Origin: Pseudoclavibacter terrae
GTDB taxonomy: Bacteria > Actinomycetota > Actinomycetes > Actinomycetales > Microbacteriaceae
DNA length: 64,000 bases
NCBI RefSeq assembly: GCF_008831075.1
Contig: NZ_WBJX01000006.1
Coordinates: 62,001-126,000, forward strand
Direction of reading: 5' to 3'
Position 1 is the stretch's first letter, and every line of letters begins with the position of its first letter. The notes beneath the pieces are model-generated. The model searched no databases, was not told the origin of the DNA, and saw only the letters and a list, made by a program, of their open reading frames with translations. Position numbers and translations under genes: made by a program. Positions 24,651 through 33,729 of this stretch are shown piece after piece.

Positions 24651-25817
24651 ATGGCCTCCCGACTCCCGATGATCCTCGACGCGCTTGCCCGTGCTGAGCG
24701 TGATGCGCCCGTCCGGCGGCTGATCGAGGCCCTTGGCGGTGAGAAGTTCACGGCGACCGAGCGATCCTTCGGTGAGCCGGCCGTGCTGTCCCGCCGCGTG
24801 CGCTTCGCGTCGGGTGGTGAGCTCATCCTGCACGACGACACGTTGGTCGCCGTCGTCCTGCACACGGTGCCGACGTCGTCGGAGACCAGCACTGTCGACC
24901 TCTCCGAGTGGATCCCCGGTGCCACCAACGCGGCGACCCTCGACGACTTCAAGAAGGTGATCAACGGGCGCCGCCGCTTCGCCGGCTTCGGCACGCCGTA
25001 CTTCGAACTCGACGGCGGATACGCGCGGGCCGAGTTCAAGGACCATCGCGGCTGGAATGACCCGGGCAACCTCGAGAGCCTCGTGTTCACGGTCGAGCAG
25101 CCGGGGCTCACCTGCCGCCCCGAGGACGACAACTGCACGGCCTGCAGTCAGCTCCTGGTGCGCGACGAAACCGAGATGCTCGACGTCGAAGAGACGGTGC
25201 ACGCGATCACGGATGCGGCCGCGTCGGGAGTTCTCAAGGAGGACGTCAGCTGGGTCAGCATCCGCGACCTCCTGCCCCTCCATGCGTCGGGTCTCATGGA
25301 GCGCGTCGAGAGTCAGCTCACGTGCCAGACGTGCCGGCGCATCCTCTGCATCACACTCGAGCACGGCGTCGGACCGACCGTCTCCCACCTCGCGCTCAAC
25401 GAGGCCAGGCAGCACCGGCTCGGCCCGATCCCGCCCGTCGACGCATGGGGCGACGACGCCCGCGTCGCCGAAGAGCGCGACGCCATGCACTACGTCGACC
25501 ATGAGCCGGGGCGCTGGTTCCTCGTCGAGCAGGCCGGCCAGCTCTTCCTCGACGCCAGGTACGTGGTCACGAACATGGTCGACGACTCCGCGTTGCTGCA
25601 GCTCGACGCGGCGGAGGCCGCACAGTATCGGACGGTCGGCCGCGCGTTTCTCGCGGACCTGGCGGAGCGCATCCACGACGGGTCTCCCCATCGCGAAGAG
25701 TCGCCGTTCTTCTCCCGCGACCTCAAACGGGGGCCGGAGGGGGCAGCGTATCGCGAGGCCATGAGCAAGGCGATTGTGAACCACACGTGGCTGGCCCAGC
25801 AGCGCTCAGTTTCCTGA
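24651..25817 (+). CDS. unknown protein with two cysteine clusters
   Basis: A 388-residue soluble protein that I do not recognise. Two cysteine clusters are conserved-looking: CRPEDDNCTACSQ around residue 160 (C-x6-C-x2-C) and CQTCRRILC around residue 225 (C-x2-C-x4-C). Together they could bind zinc or an Fe-S cluster. The N-terminal third is mixed alpha/beta (LILHDDTLVAVVLHTVPTSSE); the C-terminal third has YVDHEPGRWFLVEQAGQLFLDARYV. It lies 41 bp after the SGNH gene on the same strand and 117 bp before the decarboxylase gene, so co-transcription with the former is possible. Confidence 0.8.
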   Translation: MASRLPMILDALARAERDAPVRRLIEALGGEKFTATERSFGEPAVLSRRVRFASGGELILHDDTLVAVVLHTVPTSSETSTVDLSEWIPGATNAATLDDFKKVINGRRRFAGFGTPYFELDGGYARAEFKDHRGWNDPGNLESLVFTVEQPGLTCRPEDDNCTACSQLLVRDETEMLDVEETVHAITDAAASGVLKEDVSWVSIRDLLPLHASGLMERVESQLTCQTCRRILCITLEHGVGPTVSHLALNEARQHRLGPIPPVDAWGDDARVAEERDAMHYVDHEPGRWFLVEQAGQLFLDARYVVTNMVDDSALLQLDAAEAAQYRTVGRAFLADLAERIHDGSPHREESPFFSRDLKRGPEGAAYREAMSKAIVNHTWLAQQRSVS

Positions 25818-25934
25818 ACCCGCCACCGCTCAGCGCCGCAGGAAGGGAAGAGCGCGCGTTGGCCGCGGGGCCGGAACACCCTGCGAAGGACGCAATTCGT
25901 CGCGTGGCGGGGGAGCGCCCGCAGCTCTGAAAGA

Positions 25935-28703
25935 ATGGCCGATGTGACGAGCTTCGACGCCGCAGGTCTCCACGAATCCGCCCCCACCGCGAACGACGCC
26001 GATCGGCGCGCCTCAGGCCACAGCTTGGAGCGGGATCCGGGCATGCCGACGAGCACCTGGCGCCTGCGCAGCGACGCGTGGGAGTACCTGCGCTTCGCGA
26101 TCAAGCGCCTCGAATCCGGGCACGAGACCGCGAGCATCCTGGACGCGGACGGCGAGATCTCCCGCAACCTGAGGGCCCTCGAGACGCTCGAGCTGTACTG
26201 GGCGGGGTTCGGTCAGCGCTACGTCGCCGAAATCCGCGAGGCCCTCGACAAGGGGGAGTACTCGAGCGCGCTGGAGCGCATCGGTCGAGTCGTGAGCCGC
26301 CTGCGCGGCACGAGCATCCCCGCCGACCATCGCGACGACCGGCTCGACGAAGCCGAGCGCGCCGAGCTGCAGGACGACTCCGACCCGCGCCCCCGCTTCG
26401 AGGTGCTGCTCGTCGACGAGACCACCACGGCCGATCGCGACGCGCTGAGGGCCGACATCCTCAAACTCCGCAGCGCGGCGGATGCGTTCGTCTACGACTA
26501 CGTGATCGTGCCGTCCGCCGACGACGCCGTCGCGGCTGTGCTCACGAACCCGAACATCCTGGCCGTCATCATCCGGCCCGGCTTCAGCGACCGAAGCCAG
26601 CAGCGCCTGAGCCGGGACATGCGCGAGACGATCGACCTCGCGCACGTCGACTCTGCAGGCACGACCGCGACGTCGCGATCGAGCCTCGCGTCCGTGCAGC
26701 GAGTGCTGGGCCTCGCCGACACCCTCAACACGCTGCGCCCAGAGCTCGACCTCTACCTCGTGGCCGGGGCGCACATCGAAGACCTCGCCGGGGTGCTCAC
26801 GCGCCGCTTCCGGCGCGTGTTCCTGCGCGAAGACCAGCTCGAGCTGCACCTGTCGCTGCTGCGCCGCGTCTCGCACCTCTACGACACGCCCTTCTTCACC
26901 GCCATCCAGGAGCACGCCCGCCGCCCCGCCGGGGTCTTCCACGCGCTCCCGATCTCCCGTGGCGGGTCGGTGGTCACCTCGAAGTGGATCACCGACCTCG
27001 TCGACTTCTACGGGCTCAACCTGCTCCTCGCCGAGACGAGCGCAACCTCCGGCGGCCTCGACTCGCTGCTCGCTCCCGTCGGCGCGATCAAGAAGTCGCA
27101 GGAGCTCGCGGCCCGCGCGTTCGGCGCGAAGCACACGTTCTTCGTCACCAACGGCACCTCCACGGCCAACAAGATCGTGCACCAGGCGCTCGTCTCGCCC
27201 GGCGACATCGTCCTCGTCGACCGCAACTGCCACAAGTCGCACCACCACGCCCTCATGCTCACGGGCGCCCGCACGGCGTACCTCGAGGCGTACCCGCTCA
27301 ACGAGTTCGCGTTCTACGGCGCGGTGCCGCTCGACCGCATCAAGCAGCTGCTGCTCGACTACCGCGCCGCCGGTCGCCTCGACGAGGTGCGCCTCGTGAC
27401 CCTCACGAACTGCACCTTCGACGGCATCGTCTACGACCCAGAACGCGTCATGGCCGAGTGCCTCGCGATCAAGCCCGACCTGGTGTTCCTCTGGGACGAG
27501 GCGTGGTTCGCGTTCGCCGCGTTCCACCCCATCACCCGCCGACGCACCGCCATGGCGGCAGCCAAGCACCTCGAGGAACGGCTCGCGTCGAGCGCCCACG
27601 CGACGGCGTACCAGGAGCAGCGGGCCCGCCTCTTCGACCCCGAGACGGGGGAGCCAGCGGCCGACGACGTCTGGCTCGCCGAGCGGCTCCTGCCCTCCCC
27701 GGATGCGCGCATCCGGGTCTACGCGACACAGTCGACCCACAAGACCCTCACCGCGCTGCGACAGGGATCCATGATCCATGTCTACGACAAGGACTGGTAC
27801 CGGGAGGCGGAGGAGCCGTTCCACGAGGCGTACATGACGCACACCTCGACGTCGCCGAACTACCAGATCCTCGCCTCGCTCGACCTCGGCAGGCGCCAGG
27901 TGGAGCTCGAGGGCTTCGAACTCGTTCAGCGTCAGCTCGACCTCGCGACGAGCATCGCGCAAGCCATCGCCCGGCACCCGCTGCTGCGCCGCACCTTCCG
28001 GGTGCTCTCGGGCCACGACCTCATCCCGGCCGAGAACCGCGCGAGCTCGCGTCCCATGCCGCACCGCGACGGATTCTCGACGATGTGGCAGGCGTGGGAG
28101 GAAGACGAGTTCGTCGTCGACCCGAGCCGCATCACGGTCGAGATCTCACGCACGGGCGTCGATGGGGACACGTTCAAGCACGAGCACCTCATGGACCGCT
28201 ACGGCATCCAGGTCAACAAGACGAGTCGGAACACGGTGCTGTTCATGACCAACATCGGCACGTCCCGCAGCTCCGTCGGCTACCTCATCGAGGTGCTCGT
28301 GAAGCTCGCGGAGCGCTTCGAGGAGGAGACGCAGGCGAGGGAGATCGACGGTGAGCGCGCCGCCCCGGCCCCGATGCCCCCGCTGCCCGACTTCAGCGCG
28401 TTCGCGCCCGACTACGCGTCCGCGGACGGACTCCCGGATGGGGACCTTCGCACGGCGTTCTTCCGCGGCCAGCAGCGCGCGAACATCGAGCACCTCAGCC
28501 ACGCGCAGCTCACCGAGCGCGTGGCGGGAGGGGCCAGGCCCGTCTCCGCCGGGTTCGTGACCCCGTACCCTCCCGGGTTCCCCGTGCTCGTCCCTGGCCA
28601 GCTCGTCACCGACGAGGTCCTCGATTTCATGGCCGTGCTCGACACCCGCGAGATCCACGGCTACGACCCGCTGCGCGGCTACCGCATCCTGCGCGAAGAC
28701 TGA
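25935..28703 (+). CDS. Orn/Lys/Arg decarboxylase-type PLP enzyme, 922 aa
   Basis: A fold-type I PLP enzyme of the Orn/Lys/Arg decarboxylase class. The ~190-residue N-terminal extension precedes a receiver-like wing domain (VIVPSADDAVAAVLTNPNILAVIIRP). The catalytic core has SATSGGLDSLLAPVGAIKKSQ, FFVTNGTSTANKIV, DRNCHKSHHHALML, LWDEAWFAF (PLP-pyridine Asp) and the Schiff-base lysine in YATQSTHKTLTALRQGS (Lys603). A C-terminal decarboxylase domain ends with TPYPPGFPVLVPGQ. At 922 residues it is longer than the ~710-760-aa E. coli AdiA/LdcC/SpeC enzymes. Which basic amino acid is decarboxylated (acid stress or polyamine synthesis) cannot be read. Confidence 0.9.
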   Translation: MADVTSFDAAGLHESAPTANDADRRASGHSLERDPGMPTSTWRLRSDAWEYLRFAIKRLESGHETASILDADGEISRNLRALETLELYWAGFGQRYVAEIREALDKGEYSSALERIGRVVSRLRGTSIPADHRDDRLDEAERAELQDDSDPRPRFEVLLVDETTTADRDALRADILKLRSAADAFVYDYVIVPSADDAVAAVLTNPNILAVIIRPGFSDRSQQRLSRDMRETIDLAHVDSAGTTATSRSSLASVQRVLGLADTLNTLRPELDLYLVAGAHIEDLAGVLTRRFRRVFLREDQLELHLSLLRRVSHLYDTPFFTAIQEHARRPAGVFHALPISRGGSVVTSKWITDLVDFYGLNLLLAETSATSGGLDSLLAPVGAIKKSQELAARAFGAKHTFFVTNGTSTANKIVHQALVSPGDIVLVDRNCHKSHHHALMLTGARTAYLEAYPLNEFAFYGAVPLDRIKQLLLDYRAAGRLDEVRLVTLTNCTFDGIVYDPERVMAECLAIKPDLVFLWDEAWFAFAAFHPITRRRTAMAAAKHLEERLASSAHATAYQEQRARLFDPETGEPAADDVWLAERLLPSPDARIRVYATQSTHKTLTALRQGSMIHVYDKDWYREAEEPFHEAYMTHTSTSPNYQILASLDLGRRQVELEGFELVQRQLDLATSIAQAIARHPLLRRTFRVLSGHDLIPAENRASSRPMPHRDGFSTMWQAWEEDEFVVDPSRITVEISRTGVDGDTFKHEHLMDRYGIQVNKTSRNTVLFMTNIGTSRSSVGYLIEVLVKLAERFEEETQAREIDGERAAPAPMPPLPDFSAFAPDYASADGLPDGDLRTAFFRGQQRANIEHLSHAQLTERVAGGARPVSAGFVTPYPPGFPVLVPGQLVTDEVLDFMAVLDTREIHGYDPLRGYRILRED

Positions 28704-28724
28704 TCTCCGGCCACTGACGCGGGA

Positions 28725-28777
28725 ATACCTGCTGGGGGTATACGGTTGTAGTTGCCGTCCATACCCCTACGGGGCAC
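28725..28777 (+). promoter_or_regulatory. probable CsoR operator pair ahead of copZ
   Basis: Two GC-rich near-palindromes lie in the copZ upstream region: ATACCTGCTGGGGGTAT (28725-28741) and ATACCCCTACGGGGCAC (28761-28777). The ATACC...GGTAT architecture is like CsoR operators of copper operons, and csoR is encoded in the same operon. Binding is inferred. Confidence 0.6.
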
Positions 28778-28799
28778 TTCCCTCGGCAAGGAGACCATC

Positions 28800-29009
28800 A
28801 TGACCAGCACCACCTACCTCGTCACCGGAATGACCTGCGGCCACTGCGAAAGCGCCGTCGCACAGGAAGTCAATGCGCTGGCAGGCGTCGAAGGCGTCGC
28901 CGTCTCTGCTGAGACCGGCAAGCTCGTCGTCGAGAGCACCGCGCCCCTTGACGACGCGGCCGTCATCACTGCGGTCGACGAGGCGGGTTACAGCGCAGTC
29001 AAGGCCTGA
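28800..29009 (+). CDS. copZ: copper chaperone (HMA domain)
   Basis: A 69-residue single heavy-metal-associated domain. The metal-binding loop is GMTCGHC (Cys13, Cys16), with the conserved hydrophobic core VNALAGVEGVAVS and a C-terminal VDEAGYSA. It should carry Cu(I) to the ATPase CopA encoded 96 bp downstream. The ATG at 28800 has AAGGAG upstream and gives the normal MTSTTYLVTGMTC start. Confidence 0.95.
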   Translation: MTSTTYLVTGMTCGHCESAVAQEVNALAGVEGVAVSAETGKLVVESTAPLDDAAVITAVDEAGYSAVKA

Positions 29010-29105
29010 CGTGAAGGTGCACCAGACCTCGCAACCCGGCTTGACCGCAACGCCTGGCCTCCCCGCCGAGCATCCGAAGGCCCCGCAGCACACCGAGGGC
29101 GAGCA

Positions 29106-31388
29106 ATGAGCACAGCCACCGACATCGAGCTCCAGATCGGGGGCATGACGTGCGCGTCCTGCGCGATGCGCATCGAGAAGAAGCTCAACAGGCTCGAAGG
29201 CGTGAGCGCGAGCGTCAACTACGCCACTGAGAAAGCCCGCGTCCACGCGCCAGCAGGGTTCGACCCGCAGTCGCTCATCGACGAGGTCGAGAAGACTGGC
29301 TACACGGCCGCACTCCCAGAGCCTGAGCATCCTGACATCGAGGAGTCGGCCACCGAGGCGGCGGACCCCGAGCTCGTGAGCCTGCGGCAACGTCTCATCG
29401 GCAGCATCGTGCTCGCCGTTCCCGTCATCGCCCTGGCCATGGTGCCCGCGCTGCAGTTCACGTACTGGCAGTGGGCGTCGCTGGCCCTGGCCGCGCCGGT
29501 GATCGTCTGGGGCGCCTGGCCATTCCACCGGGCCGCGTGGCTGAACCTGCGCCACGGGAGCGCCACGATGGACACGCTCATCTCCCTCGGCACGCTCGCC
29601 GCGTTCGCATGGTCGCTCTACGCGCTCTTCCTCGGCACCGCCGGTGAAGCCGGGATGAAGCATCCATTCGAGTTCACGATCGCACCCTCCGACGGAGCAT
29701 CCAACATCTACCTGGAGGTGGTTGCAGGCGTCACGATGTTCGTGCTGGCCGGTCGCTACTTCGAGAAACGATCCAAACGGCAAGCCAGTGCGGCCCTCCG
29801 GGCGCTCCTCGAGCTCGGCGCGAAGGACGTCGCCGTCCTTCGCCGGGGCATCGAGACGCGCATTCCCATCCGGGAGCTCATCGTCGGCGACAAATTCGTC
29901 GTCCGGCCCGGGGAGAAGATTGCGGCCGACGGCGTCGTCACGAGCGGACGCTCTGCGGTTGACGCCTCGATGCTCACCGGAGAGTCCGTGCCCGTCGAGG
30001 TCGTCGAAGGATACAAGGTGGTCGGGGCCACCATGAACGCGAGCGGCCGACTTGTGGTGCGCGCCACGAGAGTCGGCGGCGACACCCAGCTCGCGCACAT
30101 GGCCAAGCTCGTCGAGGACGCACAGACCGGGAAAGCAGAAGTGCAGCGCCTTGCCGACCGCATCTCCGGCGTCTTCGTGCCCATCGTCATCGGGATCTCG
30201 GTGGCCACTCTCGGCGGCTGGCTCGGCGGGGGCTTCCCGGCCTCGGCCGCATTCACCGCCGCGGTCGCCGTGCTCATCATCGCCTGCCCGTGCGCGCTCG
30301 GTCTGGCGACTCCGACCGCGCTCCTCGTGGGCACGGGGCGTGGGGCGCAGATGGGCATCCTGATCAAGGGCCCAGAAGTCCTCGAATCGACTCGCCGGGT
30401 CGACACGATCGTCGTCGACAAGACCGGCACGGTCACAAGCGGAAAGATGTCGCTCGCCGACGCCTGGGTGGCGGATGGCGTCGAGCGGGAGGAGCTCCTG
30501 CGTCTCGCGGGTGCGCTCGAAGCGGCCTCAGAGCATCCCATCGCACGTGCCCTCTCGGCTGGTGCCGCGGCCGAGGTCGGCCGGCTGCCCGACGTCGAGG
30601 ACTTCCAGAACCACGAGGGCACCGGCGTGCAGGGCATCGTCGACGGTCACCTCGTCATCGTCGGACGCGAGCAGCTGCTCACCGACCGGGGCATCGCGGT
30701 GGGACTCGAGCTCGCGGAGCACAAGAACACAGCCGAGACCCTTGGACAGACCACCGTCGTCGTGGCCTGGGACGGCGAGGCTCGCGGAGTGCTCGCCGTC
30801 GCAGACACGATCAAGCCGACGAGCGCGCAGGCGATCGCCGAACTGCGACGGCTCGGTCTCGAGCCGATGCTGCTCACCGGCGACAACTCGATCGTCGCCC
30901 GCCAGGTGGCGGCCACCGTCGGCATCACCGACGTCATCGCGGGAGTCCTGCCGCAGGAGAAGGTCGGTGTGATCCGCCGTCTCCAGGAGGAAGGGCGCGT
31001 CGTCGCGATGGTCGGCGACGGCGTCAACGATGCTGCCGCGCTCGCGCAGGCTGACCTCGGCCTTGCCATGGGCACGGGTTCGGACATCGCCATCGAGGCA
31101 GCGGATATCACGCTCGTCCGAGACGACCTCCTGGCGGCCGCGGATGCCATCCGCCTCTCCCGACGTACACTCGGCACCATCAAGGGCAACCTCTTCTGGG
31201 CCTTCGCGTACAACGTCGCTGCGATTCCGCTCGCGGCGCTCGGGATGCTCAACCCCATGCTGGCGGGTGCGGCCATGGCCTTCTCGAGCGTCTTCGTCGT
31301 TGGCAACAGCCTTCGTCTCCGGACCTTTCGAAACATCACGACCGCGGCAGCATCTCTCGATCCCACCCCAGGAAAGGCAACGTCATGA
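29106..31388 (+). CDS. copA: copper-exporting P1B-type ATPase
   Basis: A 760-residue Cu(I) efflux pump. One N-terminal HMA domain (GMTCASC, Cys16/Cys19) precedes eight membrane helices. The copper site is CPC (Cys394-Pro395-Cys396) in [21 protein letters not shown]; other motifs are the actuator loop LTGESVP, phosphorylation motif DKTGT (Asp438), the SEHPIARAL nucleotide-binding HP motif, GDGVND and the Met/Ser-rich last helices with [23 protein letters not shown] locus and YN...M in helices 7-8 identify the Cu(I) subclass. It is followed by csoR with a 4-bp overlap. Confidence 0.97.
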   Translation: MSTATDIELQIGGMTCASCAMRIEKKLNRLEGVSASVNYATEKARVHAPAGFDPQSLIDEVEKTGYTAALPEPEHPDIEESATEAADPELVSLRQRLIGSIVLAVPVIALAMVPALQFTYWQWASLALAAPVIVWGAWPFHRAAWLNLRHGSATMDTLISLGTLAAFAWSLYALFLGTAGEAGMKHPFEFTIAPSDGASNIYLEVVAGVTMFVLAGRYFEKRSKRQASAALRALLELGAKDVAVLRRGIETRIPIRELIVGDKFVVRPGEKIAADGVVTSGRSAVDASMLTGESVPVEVVEGYKVVGATMNASGRLVVRATRVGGDTQLAHMAKLVEDAQTGKAEVQRLADRISGVFVPIVIGISVATLGGWLGGGFPASAAFTAAVAVLIIACPCALGLATPTALLVGTGRGAQMGILIKGPEVLESTRRVDTIVVDKTGTVTSGKMSLADAWVADGVEREELLRLAGALEAASEHPIARALSAGAAAEVGRLPDVEDFQNHEGTGVQGIVDGHLVIVGREQLLTDRGIAVGLELAEHKNTAETLGQTTVVVAWDGEARGVLAVADTIKPTSAQAIAELRRLGLEPMLLTGDNSIVARQVAATVGITDVIAGVLPQEKVGVIRRLQEEGRVVAMVGDGVNDAAALAQADLGLAMGTGSDIAIEAADITLVRDDLLAAADAIRLSRRTLGTIKGNLFWAFAYNVAAIPLAALGMLNPMLAGAAMAFSSVFVVGNSLRLRTFRNITTAAASLDPTPGKATS

Positions 31389-31699
31389 CCGACACCACTG
31401 AGTCGAACACCCACGCCCACCACGGCTACATGGAAGACAAGAGCAAGTATCTGACACGCCTCAAACGCATCGAGGGGCAGGCCAGGGGCATCCACCGCAT
31501 GGTCGATGAGGAGCAGTACTGCATCGATATCCTCACGCAGATCTCGGCGATCACCTCGGCGCTCGAGAACGTCGCGCTCGGGCTCATGGATGACCACCTC
31601 AAACATTGCGTCGCGGATGCCGTCAAGCTGGGTGGGGCCGAGGGGGAGTTGAAGCTCAAGGAAGCGTCTGACGCCATCGCGCGCCTCGTGCGCAGCTGA
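31385..31699 (+). CDS. csoR: copper-sensing repressor
   Basis: A 104-residue CsoR/RcnR-family helical repressor. The Cu(I) triad C-H-C is present as Cys46, His71 and Cys75 (YCIDILTQ and DDHLKHC), with the spacing of M. tuberculosis Cso[16 protein letters not shown] is the DNA-contact helix. The N-terminus is His-rich (THAHHGY). ATGA overlap with copA shows translational coupling. It should repress copZ-copA-csoR until copper binds, through the palindromes at 28725-28777. Confidence 0.95.
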   Translation: MTDTTESNTHAHHGYMEDKSKYLTRLKRIEGQARGIHRMVDEEQYCIDILTQISAITSALENVALGLMDDHLKHCVADAVKLGGAEGELKLKEASDAIARLVRS

Positions 31700-31766
31700 G
31701 TGCTCTCTCTGATCTCGGGTCGGCGACTTTTTCCCGAAACAGGTGCTCGGTAGAGTTGGCCCCACC

Positions 31767-32588
31767 ATGAGCGCTCAACAGGAAATCATCGCGGCCCTCG
31801 GCGTGAAGCCGGTCATCGACCCTGCCACGGAGGTGCGAGAGCGCATCTCCTTCATGCGTGAGTACCTGCGCACGACGGGCTCACGTGGGCTTGTGCTCGG
31901 CATCAGCGGCGGCCAGGATTCCTCGCTGCTCGGCAAGCTCGCGCAGCTCGCGGTCGAGGCGGTGCGCGCGGAGGGTGGTGACGCCACGTTCGTCGCCGTG
32001 CGCCTCCCGCATGGCGTGCAGGCGGACGAGGACGATGCGCAGCTGGCGCTCGAGTTCATCCAGCCGGACGAACGGATCACGTTCGACATCAAGCCGGCGA
32101 CCGATGGCATGCAGCACGCGTTCCTGGACGCCACGGGGCGTGCCATCACGGACTTCAACAAGGGCAATGCGAAAGCTCGCCAGCGGATGATCGCGCAGTA
32201 CGCGATCGCCGGAGAGCGCGGCTTCCTTGTGCTCGGCACCGACCACGCTGCCGAAGCAGTCACGGGCTTCTTCACGAAGTACGGCGACGGCGGGACCGAC
32301 CTGAACCCGCTCGCGGGCCTGACGAAGAGCCAGGGGCGTCAGCTGCTGGAGGAGCTCGGGGCGCCTGAACGCCTGTACGCGAAGGCGCCGACCGCCGATC
32401 TGCTCGACGAGACGCCCGGGCAGACCGATGAAGCGAACCTCGGGCTCAGCTACGCGCAGATCGACTCGTACCTGACCGGTGGAGACGTGGATGCGGAGAT
32501 CGCCGAGCGCATCGAGGCGCTGTACCGCAAGACCGAGCACAAGCGGCAGCTGCCGGTGCTCCCCACCGACAACTGGTGGCGAGCCTGA
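31767..32588 (+). CDS. nadE: ammonia-dependent NAD+ synthetase
   Basis: A 273-residue enzyme making NAD+ from deamido-NAD+, ATP and ammonia. It has the PP-loop [11 protein letters not shown], the [10 protein letters not shown] segment, [45 protein letters not shown] and the C-terminal [14 protein letters not shown]. No glutaminase (nitrilase) domain, so it is the short NH3-dependent form. A TAGAGT at 31751-31756 ends 10 nt before the ATG at 31767; an upstream in-frame ATG (31743) would sit before that promoter. Confidence 0.95.
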   Translation: MSAQQEIIAALGVKPVIDPATEVRERISFMREYLRTTGSRGLVLGISGGQDSSLLGKLAQLAVEAVRAEGGDATFVAVRLPHGVQADEDDAQLALEFIQPDERITFDIKPATDGMQHAFLDATGRAITDFNKGNAKARQRMIAQYAIAGERGFLVLGTDHAAEAVTGFFTKYGDGGTDLNPLAGLTKSQGRQLLEELGAPERLYAKAPTADLLDETPGQTDEANLGLSYAQIDSYLTGGDVDAEIAERIEALYRKTEHKRQLPVLPTDNWWRA

Positions 32589-32636
32589 CCGACGGCACGC
32601 CGGCGCAAGCGAGCGCCGACGAGGGCACGCGCACCT

Positions 32637-32921
32637 TCAGAGGTAGCGGAACGCGGTGACCGCCTCGGCGAAGTCCGAAAACTCGTCGAGCGTCAGGAAG
32701 GCCGTGGAGGTGCGGCTCATGCGGGTGGCCGCGTAAGCCACCCCCGAGCCGCGTTGGTGCTCTTCGACGTACCCGCGCACGGCGCCGTTGGAGCCCGTGA
32801 CCCGCCACCGCGCCGCATGCACCCGCGTCGCGGTGAGCCCAGCGAATCGCTGGGTGAATGGGCCAGTTCGGGGAGTGAGCGTCGGGGTGGAGCTGGACGG
32901 GGTGAGGTGCGTCGTGGTCAT
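32637..32921 (-). CDS. small unknown protein (94 aa)
   Basis: A Thr/Ser-rich leader (MTTTHLTPSSSTPTLTPRTG) precedes a short mixed alpha/beta region, HAARWRVTGSNGAVRGYVEE...FLTLDEFSDFAEAVTAFRYL. No family is recognised. Its reality is supported by a TAGCCT hexamer (32928-32933) ending exactly 6 nt before the ATG, the same leaderless pattern as its neighbours. It converges on nadE and diverges from msrA. Confidence 0.6.
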   Translation of the reverse strand: MTTTHLTPSSSTPTLTPRTGPFTQRFAGLTATRVHAARWRVTGSNGAVRGYVEEHQRGSGVAYAATRMSRTSTAFLTLDEFSDFAEAVTAFRYL

Positions 32922-32927
32922 GAGGTC

Positions 32928-32933
32928 AGGCTA
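32928..32933 (-). promoter_or_regulatory. -10 element (TAGCCT) of the 94-aa gene
   Basis: TAGCCT on the reverse strand ends 6 nt before the ATG at 32921. Confidence 0.5.
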
Positions 32934-33004
32934 GAAGCGACCACCGACATTCTCGGTGCTGGCTGAGTTCGCGCAGGGCTCAGCCATGGGACCAGCCAGC
33001 GGCG

Positions 33005-33010
33005 TAGCCT
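33005..33010 (+). promoter_or_regulatory. -10 element (TAGCCT), leaderless msrA
   Basis: TAGCCT ends 6 nt before the ATG at 33017. Confidence 0.6.
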
Positions 33011-33016
33011 TGGCGC

Positions 33017-33538
33017 ATGACCGAATTCGTGCTTGCAGGTGGCTGCTTCTGGTGTCTCGACGCCGTGTACAGGAACGTCAAGGGTGTCAGCGACGTGATC
33101 TCCGGCTACACGGGTGGCGAGCACCCGAAGCCGGACTACGAACTCGTGTGCACCGGCACGACCGGGCATGCAGAGGCCGTGCGCGTCGTCTTCGACGAGA
33201 ACGTGGTGCCCGCCGACGTGATCCTCGACATCTTCTTCACTCTGCAGGACCCGCGACAGCTCAACCGGCAGGGCAACGACGTCGGAACGCAGTACCGTTC
33301 CGCGATGTACTACACCGACGAAGCGCAGCGCGAACTCTTCGAAGCGGCCCGCGACCGCGCCGACGAGCTCTGGGGCGGCGGAATCGTCACCGAGATCGCC
33401 CCTCTTGGTCAGTACTTCGACGCGGAGGACTACCATCAGGACTTCTTCGCGAAGAACCCGGGCCAGGGGTACTGCAACTTCGTTGCCGTGCCCAAGGTGA
33501 ACAAGGTACGCGCCAAGTTCACTCCCTACATGCTCTGA
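33017..33538 (+). CDS. msrA: peptide methionine-S-sulfoxide reductase A
   Basis: A 173-residue MsrA repairing oxidised methionine (S epimer). The catalytic GCFWC (Cys10, Cys13) is at the N-terminus, followed by GVSDVISGYTGGEHPKPDYELVCTGTTGHAEAV, the NRQGNDVGTQYRSAMYY core and a late cysteine at QGYCNF as a resolving candidate. Length is typical. A strong hairpin follows the stop. Confidence 0.97.
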   Translation: MTEFVLAGGCFWCLDAVYRNVKGVSDVISGYTGGEHPKPDYELVCTGTTGHAEAVRVVFDENVVPADVILDIFFTLQDPRQLNRQGNDVGTQYRSAMYYTDEAQRELFEAARDRADELWGGGIVTEIAPLGQYFDAEDYHQDFFAKNPGQGYCNFVAVPKVNKVRAKFTPYML

Positions 33539-33573
33539 CCTGCGGTGCCAGCCCGGACGGGCTCGGCACTCTG

Positions 33574-33622
33574 ACGACACGGCGCCTGTGGACGGAACCC
33601 CGTCCACAGGCGCCGTTGTCGT
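33574..33622 (+). terminator. hairpin after msrA
   Basis: A perfect 15-bp stem (33581-33595 with 33600-33614), loop AACC, is extended by an outer ACGAC/GTCGT pair. It separates msrA from the ssb paralogue. Confidence 0.85.
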
Positions 33623-33729
33623 CGGAAAGAACTGACGCCCGCAGTCGCACACTGGTGCCGCGGTCCGGTGCGGAGCTCTCGGCACGGGCGCCGCGTCGGA
33701 CCGCACCGCATCCAGACCAGGGGGAGAAC

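Noticed and set aside
26013-28354. Long frames on both strands (683 and 758 aa) over the decarboxylase
   Set aside because: Arg/Pro-rich translations without motifs; the 922-aa PLP enzyme explains the locus.
33539-33729. Short frame upstream of the ssb paralogue considered as an N-terminal extension
   Set aside because: It runs through the msrA terminator hairpin, and the OB fold starts exactly at the ATG at 33730 with a Shine-Dalgarno.
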